Assembly (NCBI GenBank): GCA_033782935.1
Contig: JAWQEG010000474.1
Span: 2,046,001 to 2,110,000, forward strand
DNA: 64,000 nt
Reading direction: 5' to 3'
Source: Petrolisthes cinctipes
Taxonomy: Eukaryota; Arthropoda; Malacostraca; Decapoda; Porcellanidae
Each line of letters opens with the position of its first letter. Positions within the stretch are counted from its first letter, which is position 1. The notes beneath the pieces were generated by a model. The model had not been told where the DNA came from. It ran no database searches and saw only the letters and a list, made by a program, of their open reading frames with translations. The position numbers were made by a program, and so were the translations under genes. This document shows positions 12,947 through 27,064 of the stretch, in pieces.

Positions 12947-14929
12947 TGTATTTTGAAAATACTCTAACACGGAGTAGGCATGTACAGATACCTTCTGGGA
13001 CCTCTAAATATCGAATTTTCGGGTGTTTTGGGACTGAATTTGAGATATAGATTTTTTGGCACCTAAAATGTCGATTTTTAGCATGTTTTTAGCCTATATT
13101 TTGAAAATATTCTAGCACTGTGTAGGCATGTACAGATTGCTTCCGGGACCCCAAAATATTGAATTTTCGGGTGTTTTGAGCCTGAATTTGAGATATAAAC
13201 GGGTACAGAAGATACATGCACATATTGACTTTGGGCATCTAAAATATCGATTTTCAGCATGTTTTGGGCCTGTATTTTGAAAATACTCTAACACTGAGTA
13301 GGCATGTACAGATTTTTTCTGGGACCCCAAAATATTGAATTTTCGGGTGTTTTGAGTCTGAATTTGAGATATAAACGGGTACTGAAGATGCATGCACATA
13401 TCGACTTTTGTGCACCTAAAAGATCGATTTTCAGTATGTTTTGAGCATGTATTTTGAAAATACTCTAACACGGAGTAGGCATGTACAGATCGCTTCTGGG
13501 ACCCCTAAATATCGAATTTTCGGGTGTTTTGGGACTGAATTTGAGATATTGACTTTTTGGCACCTAAAAGATCGATTTTTAGCATGTTTTTAGCCTATAT
13601 TTTGAAAATATTCTAGCACTGTACAGATTGCTTCTGGGAACCCAAAATATTGAATTTTCGGGTGTTTTGAGCCTGAATTTGAGATATAAACGGGTACAGA
13701 AGATACATGCACATATTGACTTTGGGCATCTAAAATATCGATTTTCAGCATGTTTTTGGCCTGTATTTTGAAAATACTCTAACACTGAGTAGGCATGTAC
13801 AGATTGCTTCTGGGACCCCAAAATATTGAATTTTCGGGTGTTTTGAGCCTGAATTTGAGATATAAACGGGTACTGAAGATGCATGCACATATCGACTTTT
13901 GTGCACCTAAAAGATCGATTTTCAGTATGTTTTTTAGCATGTATTTTGAAAATACTCTAACACGGAGTAGGCATGTACAGATCGCTTCTGGGACCCCTAA
14001 ATATCGAATTTTCGGGTGTTTTGGGACTGAATTTGAGATATCGACTTTTTGGCACCTAAAAGATCGATTTTTAGCATGTTTTTAGCCTATATTTTGAAAA
14101 TATTCTAGCACTGAGTAGGCATGTACAGATTGCTTCTGGGACCCCAAAATATTGAATTTTCAGGTGTTTTGAGCCTGAATTTGAGATATAAACGGGTACA
14201 GAAGATACATGCACATATTGACTTTGGGCAAAAAAATATCGATTTTCAGCATGTTTTGGGCCTGAATTTTGAAAATACTCTAACACGGAGTAGGCATGTA
14301 CAGATCGCTTCTGGGACCCCAAAATATCGAGTTTTCGGGTGTTTAGGCCAGAATTTCAGATATAAACGGGTACAGAAGATGCATGCACATATCGACTTTT
14401 GGGCACCTAAAAGATCGATTTTCAGTATGTTTTTGGCCTGTATTTTGAAAATACTCTAACACGGAGTAGGCATGTACAGATACCTTCTGGGACCTCTAAA
14501 TATCGAATTTTCGGGTGTTTTGGGACTGAATTTGAGATATCGATTTTTTGGCACCTAAAATGTCGATTTTTAGCATGTTTTTAGCCTATATTTTGAAAAT
14601 ATTCTAGCACTGTACAGATTGCTTCTGGGACCCCAAAATATTGAATTTTCGTGTGTTTTGAGCCTGAATTTGAGATATAAACGGGTACAGAAGATACATG
14701 TACATATTGACTTTGGGCACCAAAAATATCGATTTTCAGCATGTTTTGGGCCTGAATTTTGAAAATACTCTAACACGGAGTAGGCATGTACAGATCGCTA
14801 CTGGGACCCCAAAATATCGAATTTTCGGGTGTTTAGGGACAGAATTTGAGATATAAACGGGTACAGAAGATGCATGCACATATCGACTTTTGGGCACCTA
14901 AAAGATCGATTTTTAGTATGTTTTTAGCC
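12947..14929 (-). repeat. 1,983-bp unit, copy 2
   Basis: Follows copy 1 in tandem; landmarks at 13,078, 13,579, 14,121 and 14,570 are 1,982-1,983 bp from their partners. It shares the gggcaaaaaaata box (14,226) and gtttaggccagaatttcag. Private marks are gattttttctggg at 13,311, gtttttttagc at 13,929 and ttttcaggtg at 14,158. Confidence 0.85.
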
Positions 14930-16205
14930 TGTATTTTGAAAATACTCTAACACGGAGTAGGCATGTACAGATACCTTCTGGGACCTCTAAATATCGAATT
15001 TTCGGGTGTTTTGGGACTGAATTTGAGATATAGATTTTTTGGCACCTAAAATGTCGATTTTTAGCATGTTTTTAGCCTATATTTTGAAAATATTCTAGCA
15101 CTGTGTAGGCATGTACAGATTGCTTCCGGGACCCCAAAATATTGAATTTTCGGGTGTTTTGAGCCTGAATTTGAGATATAAACGGGTACAGAAGATACAT
15201 GCACATATTGACTTTGGGCATCTAAAATATCGATTTTCAGCATGTTTTGGGCCTGTATTTTGAAAATACTCTAACACTGAGTAGGCATGTACAGATTGCT
15301 TCTGGGACCCCAAAATATTGAATTTTCGGGTGTTTTGAGTCTGAATTTGAGATATAAACGGGTACTGAAGATGCATGCACATATCGACTTTTGTGCACCT
15401 AAAAGATCGATTTTCAGTATGTTTTGAGCATGTATTTTGAAAATACTCTAACACGGAGTAGGCATGTACAGATCGCTTCTGGGACCCCTAAATATCGAAT
15501 TTTCGGGTGTTTTGGGACTGAATTTGAGATATTGACTTTTTGGCACCTAAAAGATCGATTTTTAGCATGTTTTTAGCCTATATTTTGAAAATATTCTAGC
15601 ACTGTACAGATTGCTTCTGGGACCCCAAAATATTGAATTTTCGGGTGTTTTGAGCCTGAATTTGAGATATAAACGGGTACAGAAGATACATGCACATATT
15701 GACTTTGGGCATCTAAAATATCGATTTTCAGCATGTTTTGGGCCTGTATTTGGAAAATACTCTAACACTGAGTAGGCATGTACAGATTGCTTCTGGGACC
15801 CCAAAATATTGAATTTTCGGGTGTTTTGAGCCTGAATTTGAGATATAAACGGGTACTGAAGATGCATGCACATATCGACTTTTGTGCACCTAAAAGATCG
15901 ATTTTCAGTATGTTTTGAGCATGTATTTTGAAAATACTCTAACACGGAGTAGGCATGTACAGATCGCTTCTGGGACCCCTAAATATCGAATTTTCGGGTG
16001 TTTTGGGACTGAATTTGAGATATCGACTTTTTGGCACCTAAAAGATCGATTTTTAGCATGTTTTTAGCCTATATTTTGAAAATATTCTAGCACTGAGTAG
16101 GCATGTACAGATTGCTTCTGGGACCCCAAAATATTGAATTTTCAGGTGTTTTGAGCCTGAATTTGAGATATAAACGGGTACAGAAGATACATGCACATAT
16201 TGACT
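14930..16205 (-). repeat. 1,983-bp unit, copy 3 (partial)
   Basis: Continues the register of the first two copies up to about 16,205. It shares ttttcaggtg (16,140) with copy 2 only, so copies 2 and 3 are closest. After that it returns to ordinary gggcaccaaaaata and tagggccagaa forms and leaves the register. Confidence 0.8.
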
Positions 16206-19200
16206 TTGGGCACCAAAAATATCGATTTTCAGCATGTTTTGGGCCTGAATTTTGAAAATACTCTAACACGGAGTAGGCATGTCCAGATCGCTTCAGGGAC
16301 CCCAAAATATCGAATTTTCGGGTGTTTAGGGCCAGAATTTGAGATATAAACGGGTACAGAAGATGCATGCACATATCGACTTTTGGGCACCTAAAAGATC
16401 GATTTTCAGTATGTTTTTGGCCTGTATTTTGAAAATACTCTAACACGGAGTAGGCATGTACAGATACCTTCTGGGACCTCTAAATATCGAATTTTCGGGT
16501 GTTTTGGGACTGAATTTGAGATATCGATTTTTTGGCACCTAAAATGTCGATTTTTAGCATGTTTTTAGCCTATATTTTGAAAATATTCTAGCACTGTGTA
16601 GGCATGTACAGATTGCTTCTGGGACCCCAAAATATTGAATTTTCGGGTGTTTTAAGCCTGAATTTGAGATATAAACGGGTACAGAAGATACATGCACATA
16701 TTGACTTTGGGCATCTAAAATATCGATTTTCAGCATGTTTTGGGCCTGTATTTTGAAAATACTCTAACACTGTGTAGGCATGTACAGATTGCTTCTGGGA
16801 CCCCAAAATATTGAATTTTCGGGTGTTTTGAGCCTGAATTTGAGATATAAACGGGTACAGAAGATACATGCACATATTGACTTTGGGCATCTAAAATATC
16901 GATTTTTAGCATGTTTTTGGCCTGTATTTTGAAAATACTCTAACACTGAGTAGGCATGTACAGATTGCTTCTGGGACCCCAAAATATTGAATTTTCGGGT
17001 GTTTTGAGCCTGAATTTGAGATATAAACGGGTACTGAAGACGCATGCACATATCGACTTTTGTGCACCTAAAAGATCGATTTTCAGTATGTTTTGAGCAT
17101 GTATTTTGAAAATACTCTAACACGGAGTAGGCATGTACAGATCGCTTCTGGGACCCCTAAATATCGAATTTTCGGGTGTTTTGGGACTGAATTTGAGATA
17201 TCGACTTTTTGGCACCTAAAAGATCGATTTTTAGCATGTTTTTAACCTATATTTTGAAAATATTCTAGCACTGAGTAGGCATGTACAGATTGCTTCTGGG
17301 GCCCCAAAATATTGAATTTTCGGGTGTTTTGAGCCTGAATTTGAGATATAAACGGGTACAGAAGATACATGCACATATTGACTTTGGGCACAAAAAATAT
17401 CGATTTTCAGTATGTTTTGGGCCTGAATTTTGAAAATACTCTAACACGGAGTAGGCATGTACAGATCGCTTCTGGGACCCCAAAATATCGAATTTTCGGG
17501 TGTTTTGAGCCTGAATTTGAGATATAAACGGGTACAGAAGATACATGCACATATTGACTTTGGGCACCAAAAATATCGATTTTAAGCATGTTTTGGGCCT
17601 GAATTTTGAAAATACTCTAACACGGAGTAGGCATGTACAGATCGCTTCTGGGACCCCAAAATATCGAATTTTCGGGTGTTTAGGGCCAGAATTTGATATA
17701 TAAACGGGTACAGAAGATGCATGCACATATCGACTTTTGGGCACCTAAAAGATCGATTTTCAGTATGTTTTTGGCCTGTATTTTGAAAATACTCTAACAC
17801 GGAGTAGGCATGTACAGATACCTTCTGGGACCTCTAAATATCGAATTTTCGGGTGTTTTGGGACTGAATTTGAGATATCGATTTTTTGGCACCTAAAATG
17901 TCGATTTTTAGCATGTTTTTAGCCTATATTTTGAAAATATTCTAGCACTGTGTAGGCATGTACAGATTGCTTCTGGGACCCCAAAATATTGAATTTTCGG
18001 GTGTTTTGAGCCTGTATTTGAGATATAAACGGGTACAGAAGATACATGCACATATTGACTTTGGGCACCAAAAATATCGATTTTCAGCATGTTTTGGGCC
18101 TGAATTTTGAAAATACTCTAACGCTGAGTAGGCATGTACAGATCGCTTCTGGGACCCCAAAATATCAAATTTTCGGGTGTTTAGGGCCAGAATTTGAGAT
18201 ATAAACGGGTACAGAAGATGCATGCACATATCGACTTTTGGGCACCTAAAAGATCGATTTTCAGTATGTTTTTGGCCTGTATTTTGAAAATACTCTAACA
18301 CGGAGTAGGCATATACAGATACCTTCTGGGACCTCTAAATATCGAATTTTCGTGTGTTTTGGGACTGAATTTGAGATATCGATTTTTTGGCACCTAAAAT
18401 GTCGATTTTTAGCATGTTTTTAGCCTATATTTTGAAAATATTCTAGCACTGTGTAGGCATGTACAGATTGCTTCTGGAACCCCAAAATATTGAATTTTCG
18501 GGTGTTTTGAGCCTGAATTTGAGATATAAACGGGTACAGAAGATACATGCACATATTGACTTTGGGCATCTAAAATATCGATTTTCAGCATGTTTTGGGC
18601 CTGTATTTTGAAAATACTCTAACACTGAGTAGGCATGTACAGATTGCTTCAGGGACCCCAAAATATTGAATTTTCGGGTGTTTTGAGCCTGAATTTGAGA
18701 TATAAACGGGTACTGAAGATGCATGCACATATCGACTTTTGTGCACCTAAAAGATCGATTTTCAGTATGTTTTGAGCATGTATTTTGAAAATACTCTAAC
18801 ACGGAGTAAAGATCGCTTCTGGGACCCCTAAATATCGAATTTTCTGGTGTTTTGGGACTGAATTTGAGATATCGACTTTTTGGCACCTAAAAGATCGATT
18901 TTTAGCATGTTTTTAGCCTATATTTTGAAAATATTCTAGCACTGAGTAGGCATGTACAGATTGCTTCTGGGACCCCAAAATATTGAATTTTCGGGTGTTT
19001 AGGGCCAGAATTTGAGATATAAACGGGTACAGAAGATGCATGCACATATCGACTTTTGGGCACCTAAAAGATCGATTTTCAGTATGTTTTTGGCCTGTAT
19101 TTTGAAAATACTCTAACACGGAGTAGGCATGTACAGATACCTTCTTGGACCTCTAAATATCGAATTTTCGGGTGTTTTGGAACTGATTATGAGATATCGA

Positions 19201-20378
19201 TTTTTTGGCACCTAAAATGTCGATTTTTTGCATGTTTTTAGCCTATATTTTGAAAATATTCTAGCACTGAGTAGGCATGTACAGATTGCTTCTGGGACCC
19301 CAAAATATTGAATTTTCGGGTGTTTTGAGACTGAATTTGAGATATAAACGGGTACTGAAGATGCATGCACATATCGACTTTTGTGCACCTAAAAGATCGA
19401 TTTTCAGTATGTTTTGAGCATGTATTTTGAAAATACTCTAACACGGAGTAGGCATGTACAGATCGCTTCTGGGACCCCTAAATATCGAATTTTCGGGTGT
19501 TTTGGGACTGAATTTGAGATATCGACTTTTTGGCACCTAAAAGATCGATTTTTAGCATGTTTTTAGCCTATATTTTGAAAATATTCTAGCACTGAGTAGG
19601 CATGTACAGATTGCTTCTGGGACCCCAAAATATTGAATTTTCGGGTGTTTTGAGCCTGAATTTGAGATATAAACGGGTACAGAAGATGCATGCACATATC
19701 GACTTTTGGGCACCTAAAAGATCGATTTTCAGTATGTTTTTGGCCTATATTTTGAAAATACTCTAACACGGAGTAGGCATGTACAGATACCTTCTGGGAC
19801 CTCTAAATATCGAATTTTCGGGTGTTTTGGGACTGAATTTGAGATATCGATTTTTTTGGCACCTAAAATGTCGATTTTTAGCATGTTTTTAGCCTATATT
19901 TTGAAAATATTCTAGCACTGTGTAGGCATGTACAGATTGCTTCTGGGACCCCAAAATATTGAATTTTCGGGTGTTTTGAGCCTGAATTTGAGATATAAAT
20001 GGGTACAGAAGATCTATGCACATATTGACTTTGGGCATCTAAAATATCGATTTTCAGCATGTTTTGGGCCTGTATTTTGAAAATACTCTAACACTGAGTA
20101 GGCATGTACAGATTGCTTCTGGGACCCTAAAATATTGAATTTTCGGGTGTTTTGAGCCTGAATTTGAGATATAAACGGGTACTGATGATGCATGCACATA
20201 TCGACTTTTGTGCACCTAAAAAATCGATTTTCAGTATGTTTTGAGCATGTATTTTGAAAATACTCTAACACGGAGTAGGCATGTACAGATCGCTTCTGGG
20301 ACCCCTAAATATCGAATTTTCGGGTGTTTTGGGACTGAATTTGAGATATCGACTTTTTGGCATCTAAAAGATCGATTT

Positions 20379-23300
20379 TTAGCATGTTTTTAGCCTATAT
20401 TTTGAAAATATTCTAGCACTGAGTAGGCATGTACAGATTGCTTCTGGGACCCCAAAATATTGAATTTTCGGGTGTTTTGAGCCTGAATTTGAGATATAAA
20501 CGGGTACAGAAGATACATGCACATATTGACTTTGGGCATCTAAAATATCGATTTTCAGCATGTTTTGGGCCTGAATTTTGAAAATACTCTAACACGGAGT
20601 AGGCATGTACAGATCGCTTCTGGGACCCCAAAATATCGAATTTTCGGGTGTTTAGGGCCAGAATTTGAGATATAGACGGGTACTGAAGATGCATGCACAT
20701 ATCGACTTTTGTGCACCTAAAAGATCGATTTTCAGTATGTTTTGAGCATGTATTTTGAAAATACTCTAACACGGAGTAGGCATGTACAGATCGCTTTTGG
20801 GACCCCTAAATATCGAATTTTCGGGTGTTTTGGGACTGAATTTGTGATATCGACTTTTTGGCACCTAAAAGATCGATTTTTAGCATGTTTTTAGCCTATA
20901 TTTTGAAAATATTCTAGCACTGAGTAGGCATGTACAGATTGCTTCTGGGACCCCAAAATATTGAATTTTCGGGTGTTTTGAGCCTGAATTTGAGATATAA
21001 ACGGGTACAGAAGATACATGCACATATTGACTTTGGGCACCAAAAATATCGATTTTCAGCATGTTTTGGGCCTGAATTTTGAAAATACTCTAACATGGAG
21101 TAGGCATGTACAGATCGCTTCTGGGACCCCAAAATATCGAATTTTCGGGTGTTTAGGGCCAGAATATGAGATATAAACGGGTACAGAAGATGCATGCACA
21201 TATCGACTTTTGGGCACCTAAAAGATCGATTTTCAGGATGTTTTTGGCCTGTATTTTGAAAATACTCTAACACGGAGTAGGCATGTACAGATACCTTCTC
21301 GGACCTCTAAATATCGAATTTTCGGGTGTTTTGGGACTGAATTTGAAATATAGATTTTTTGGCACCTAAAATGTCGATTTTTAGCATGTTTTTAGCCTAT
21401 ATTTTGAAAATATTCTAGCACTGTGTAGGCATGTACAGATTGCTTCTGGGACCCCAAAATATTGAATTTTCGGGTGTTTTGAGCCTGAATTTGATATATA
21501 AACGGGTACAGAAGATACATGCACATATTGACTTTGGGCACCAAAAATATCGATTTTCAGCATGTTTTGGGCCTGTATTTTGAAAATACTCTAACACTGA
21601 GTAGGCATGTACAGATTGCTTCTGGGACCCCAAAATATTGAATTTTCGGGTGTTTTGAGCCTGAATTTGAGATATAAACGGGTACTGAAGATGCATGCAC
21701 ATATCGACTTTTGTGCACCTAAAAGATCGATTTTCAGTATGTTTTGAGCATGTATTTTGAAAATACTCTAACACGGAGTACAGATCGCTTCTGGGACCCC
21801 TAAATATCGAATTTTCGGGTGTTTTGGGACTGAATTTGAGATATCGACTTTTTGGCACCTAAAAGATCGATTTTTAGCATGTTTTTAGCCTATATTTTGA
21901 AAATATTCTAGCACTGAGTAGGCATGTACAGATTGCTTCTGGGACCCCAAAATATTGAATTTTCGGGTGTTTTGAGCCTGAATTTGAGATATAAACGGGT
22001 ACAGAAGATACATGCACATATTGACTTTGGGCACCAAAAATATCGATTTTCAGCATGTTTTGGGCCTGAATTTTGAAAATACTCTAACATGGAGTAGGCA
22101 TGTACAGATCGCTTCTGGGACCCCAAAATATCGAATTTTCGGGTGTTTAGGGCCAGAATTTGAGATATAAACGGGTACAGAAGATGCATGCACATATCGA
22201 CTTTTGGGCACCTAAAAGATCGATTTTCAGGATGTTTTTGGCCTGTATTTTGAAAATACTCTAACACGGAGTAGGCATGTACAGATACCTTCTGGGACCT
22301 CTAAATATCGAATTTTCGGGTGTTTTGGGACTGAATTTGAAATATAGATTTTTTGGCACCTAAAATGTCGATTTTTAGCATGTTTTTAGCCTATATTTTG
22401 AAAATATTCTAGCACTGTGTAGGCATGTACAGATTGCTTCTGGGACCCCAAAATATTGAATTTTCGGGTGTTTTGAGCCTGAATTTGATATATAAACGGG
22501 TACAGAAGATACATGCACATATTGACTTTGGGCATCTAAAATATCGATTTTCAGCATGTTTTGGGCCTGTATTTTGAAAATACTCTAACACTGAGTAGGC
22601 ATGTACAGATTGCTTCTGGGACCCCAAAATATTGAATTTTCGGGTGTTTTGAGCCTGAATTTGAGATATAAACGGGTACTGAAGATGCATGCACATATCG
22701 ACTTTTGTGCACCTAAAAGATCGATTTTCAGTATGTTTTGAGCATGTATTTTGAAAATACTCTAACACGGAGTACAGATCGCTTCTGGGACCCCTAAATA
22801 TCGAATTTTCGGGTGTTTTGGGACTGAATTTGAGATATCGACTTTTTGGCACCTAAAAGATCGATTTTTAGCATGTTTTTAGCCTATATTTTGAAAATAT
22901 TCTAGCACTGTGTAGGCATGTACAGATTGCTTCTGGAACCCCAAAATATTGAATTTTCGGGTGTTTTGAGCCTGAATTTGAGATATAAACGGGTACAGAA
23001 GATACATGCACATATTGACTTTGGGCACCAAAAATATCGATTTTCAGCATGTTTTGGGCCTGAATTTTGAAAACACTTCAACACGGAGTAGGCATGTACA
23101 GATCGCTTCTGGGACCCCAAAATATCGAATTTTCGGGTGTTTAGGGCCAGAATTTGAGATATAAACGGGTACAGAAGATACATGCACATACTGACTTTGG
23201 GCACCAAAAATATCGATTTTCAGCATGTTTTGGGCCTGAATTTTGAAAATACTTTAACACGGAGTAGGCATGTACAGATTGCTTCTGGGACCCCAAAATA

Positions 23301-23721
23301 TTGAATTTTCGGGTGTTTTGAGCATGAATTTGATATATAAACGGGTACAGAAGATACATGCACATATTGACTTTGGGCATCTAAAATATCGATTTGCAGC
23401 ATGTTTTGGGCCTGTATTTTGAAAATACTCTAACACTGTGTAGGCATGTACAGATTGCTTCTGGGACCCCAAAATATTGAATTTTCGGGTGTTTTGAGCC
23501 TGAATTTGAGATATAAACGGGTACTGAAGATGCATGCACATATCGACTTTTGTGCACCTAAAAGATCGATTTTCAGTATGTTTTGAGCATGTATTTTGAA
23601 AATACTCTAACACGGAGTAGGCATGTACAGATCGCTTCTGGGACCCCTAAATATCGAATTTTTGGGTGTTTTGGGACTGAATTTGAGATATCGATTTTTT
23701 TAACACCTAAAATGTCGATTT
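20379..23721 (-). repeat. 3,343-bp unit, copy 1 (left arm)
   Basis: First of two tandem copies; landmarks at 20,379, 20,914, 21,415, 22,902 and 23,220 recur 3,343 bp later. Its length fits six 501-bp trimers plus two extra 176-bp monomers, less two 8-bp deletions. Inside it a 994-bp hexamer (1,002 minus 8) is itself repeated at 20,914 and 21,908. The right arm has this unit only once, between about 36.1 and 39.4 kb. The exact unit edge cannot be fixed. Confidence 0.85.
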
Positions 23722-26700
23722 TTAGCATGTGTTTAGCCTATATTTTGAAAATATTCTAGCACTGAGTAGGCATGTACAGATTGCTTCTGGGACCCCAAAA
23801 TATTGAATTTTAGGGTGTTTTGAGCCTGAATTTGAGATATAAACGGGTACAGAAGATACATGCACATATTGACTTTGGGCATCTAAAATATCGATTTTCA
23901 GCATGTTTTGGGCCTGAATTTTGAAAATACTCTAACACGGAGTAGGCATGTACAGATCGCTTCTGGGACCCCAAAATATCGAATTTTCGGGTGTTTAGGG
24001 ACAGAATTTGAGATATAGACGGGTACTGAAGATGCATGCACATATCGACTTTTGTGCACCTAAAAGATCGATTTTCAGTATGTTTTGAGCATGTATTTTG
24101 AAAATACTCTAACACGGAGTAGGCATGTACAGATCGCTTTTGGGACCCCTAAATATCGAATTTTCGGGTGTTTTGGGACTGAATTTGTGATATCGACTTT
24201 TTGGCACCTAAAAGATCGATTTTTAGCATGTTTTTAGCCTATATTTTGAAAATATTCTAGCACTGAGTAGGCATGTACAGATTGCTTCTGGGACCCCAAA
24301 ATATTGAATTTTCGGGTGTTTTGAGCCTGAATTTGAGATATAAACGGGTACAGAAGATACATGCACATATTGACTTTGGGCACCAAAAATATCGATTTTC
24401 AGCATGTTTTGGGCCTGAATTTTGAAAATACTCTAACATGGAGTAGGCATGTACAGATCGCTTCTGGGACCCCAAAATATCGAATTTTCGGGTGTTTAGG
24501 GCCAGAATTTGAGATATAAACGGGTACAGAAGATGCATGCACATATCGACTTTTGGGCACCTAAAAGATCGATTTTCAGGATGTTTTTGGCCTGTATTTT
24601 GAAAATACTCTAACACGGAGTAGGCATGTACAGATACCTTCTGGGACCTCTAAATATCGAATTTTCGGGTGTTTTGGGACTGAATTTGAAATATAGATTT
24701 TTTGGCACCTAAAATGTCGATTTTTAGCATGTTTTTAGCCTATATTTTGAAAATATTCTAGCACTGTGTAGGCATGTACAGATTGCTTCTGGGACCCCAA
24801 AATATTGAATTTTCGGGTGTTTTGAGCCTGAATTTGATATATAAACGGGTACAGAAGATACATGCACATATTGACTTTGGGCATCTAAAATATCGATTTT
24901 CAGCATGTTTTGGGCCTGTATTTTGAAAATACTCTAACACTGAGTAGGCATGTACAGATTGCTTCTGGGACCCCAAAATATTGAATTTTCGGGTGTTTTG
25001 AGCCTGAATTTGAGATATAAACGGGTACTGAAGATGCATGCACATATCGACTTTTGTGCACCTAAAAGATCGATTTTCAGTATGTTTTGAGCATGTATTT
25101 TGAAAATACTCTAACACGGAGTACAGATCGCTTCTGGGACCCCTAAATATTGAATTTTCGGGTGTTTTGGGACTGAATTTGAGATATCGACTTTTTGGCA
25201 CCTAAAAGATCGATTTTTAGCATGTTTTTAGCCTATATTTTGAAAATATTCTAGCACTGAGTAGGCATGTACAGATTGCTTCTGGGACCCCAAAATATTG
25301 AATTTTCGGGTGTTTTGAGCCTGAATTTGAGATATAAACGGGTACAGAAGATACATGCACATATTGACTTTGGGCACCAAAAATATCGATTTTCAGCATG
25401 TTTTGGGCCTGAATTTTGAAAATACTCTAACATGGAGTAGGCATGTACAGATCGCTTCTGGGACCCCAAAATATCGAATTTTCGGGTGTTTAGGGCCAGA
25501 ATTTGAGATATAAACGGGTACAGAAGATGCATGCACATATCGACTTTTGGGCACCTAAAAGATCGATTTTCAGGATGTTTTTGGCCTGTATTTTGAAAAT
25601 ACTCTAACACGGAGTAGGCATGTACAGATACCTTCTGGGACCTCTAAATATCGAATTTTCGGGTGTTTTGGGACTGAATTTGAAATATAGATTTTTTGGC
25701 ACCTAAAATGTCGATTTTTAGCCTGTTTTTAGCCTATATTTTGAAAATATTCTAGCACTGTGTAGGCATGTACAGATTGCTTCTGGGACCCCAAAATATT
25801 GAATTTTCGGGTGTTTTGAGCCTGAATTTGATATATAAACGGGTACAGAAGATACATGCACATATTGACTTTGGGCATCTAAAATATCGATTTTCAGCAT
25901 GTTTTGGGCCTGTATTTTGAAAATACTCTAACACTGAGTAGGCATGTACAGATTGCTTCTGGGACCCCAAAATATTGAATTTTCGGGTGTTTTGAGCCTG
26001 AATTTGAGATATAAACGGGTACTGAAGATGCATGCACATATCGACTTTTGTGCACCTAAAAGATCGATTTTCAGTATGTTTTGAGCATGTATTTTGAAAA
26101 TACTCTAACACGGAGTACAGATCGCTTCTGGGACCCCTAAATATCGAATTTTCGGGTGTTTTGGGACTGAATTTGAGATATCGACTTTTTGGCACCTAAA
26201 AGATCGATTTTTAGCATGTTTTTAGCCTATATTTTGAAAATATTCTAGCACTGTGTAGGCATGTACAGATTGCTTCTGGAACCCCAAAATATTGAATTTT
26301 CGGGTGTTTTGAGCCTGAATTTGAGATATAAACGGGTACAGAAGATACATGCACATATTGACTTTGGGCACCAAAAATATCGATTTTCAGCATGTTTTGG
26401 GCCTGAATTTTGAAAACACTTCAACACGGAGTAGGCATGTACAGATCGCTTCTGCGACCCCAAAATATCGAATTTTCGGGTGTTTAGGGCCAGAATTTGA
26501 GATATAAACGGGTACAGAAGATACATGCACATACTGACTTTGGGCACCAAAAATATCGATTTTCAGCATGTTTTGGGCCTGAATTTTGAAAATACTTTAA
26601 CACGGAGTAGGCATGTACAGATTGCTTCTGGGACCCCAAAATATTGAATTTTCGGGTGTTTTGAGCATGAATTTGATATATAAACGGGTACAGAAGATAC

Positions 26701-27064
26701 ATGCACATATTGACTTTGGGCATCTAAAATATCGATTTTCAGCATGTTTTGGGCCTGTATTTTGAAAATACTCTAACACTGTGTAGGCATGTACAGATTG
26801 CTTCTGGGACCCCAAAATATTGAATTTTCGGGTGTTTTGAGCCTGAATTTGAGATATAAACGGGTACTGAAGATGCATGCACATATCGACTTTTGTGCAC
26901 CTAAAAGATCGATTTTCAGTATGTTTTGAGCATGTATTTTGAAAATACTCTAACACGGAGTAGGCATGTACAGATCGCTTCTGGGACCCCTAAATATCGA
27001 ATTTTTGGGTGTTTTGGGACTGAATTTGAGATATCGATTTTTTTAACACCTAAAATGTCGATTT
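23722..27064 (-). repeat. 3,343-bp unit, copy 2 (left arm)
   Basis: Tandem copy of 20,379-23,721 with few differences, for example tttagggtg near 23,812 against ttcgggtg near 20,469. It also carries the 994-bp hexamer twice (24,257 and 25,251). Private shared marks with the start of the next unit are gattttttttaacacc and catgtgtttagcc, near 23,695 and 27,038. Confidence 0.85.
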
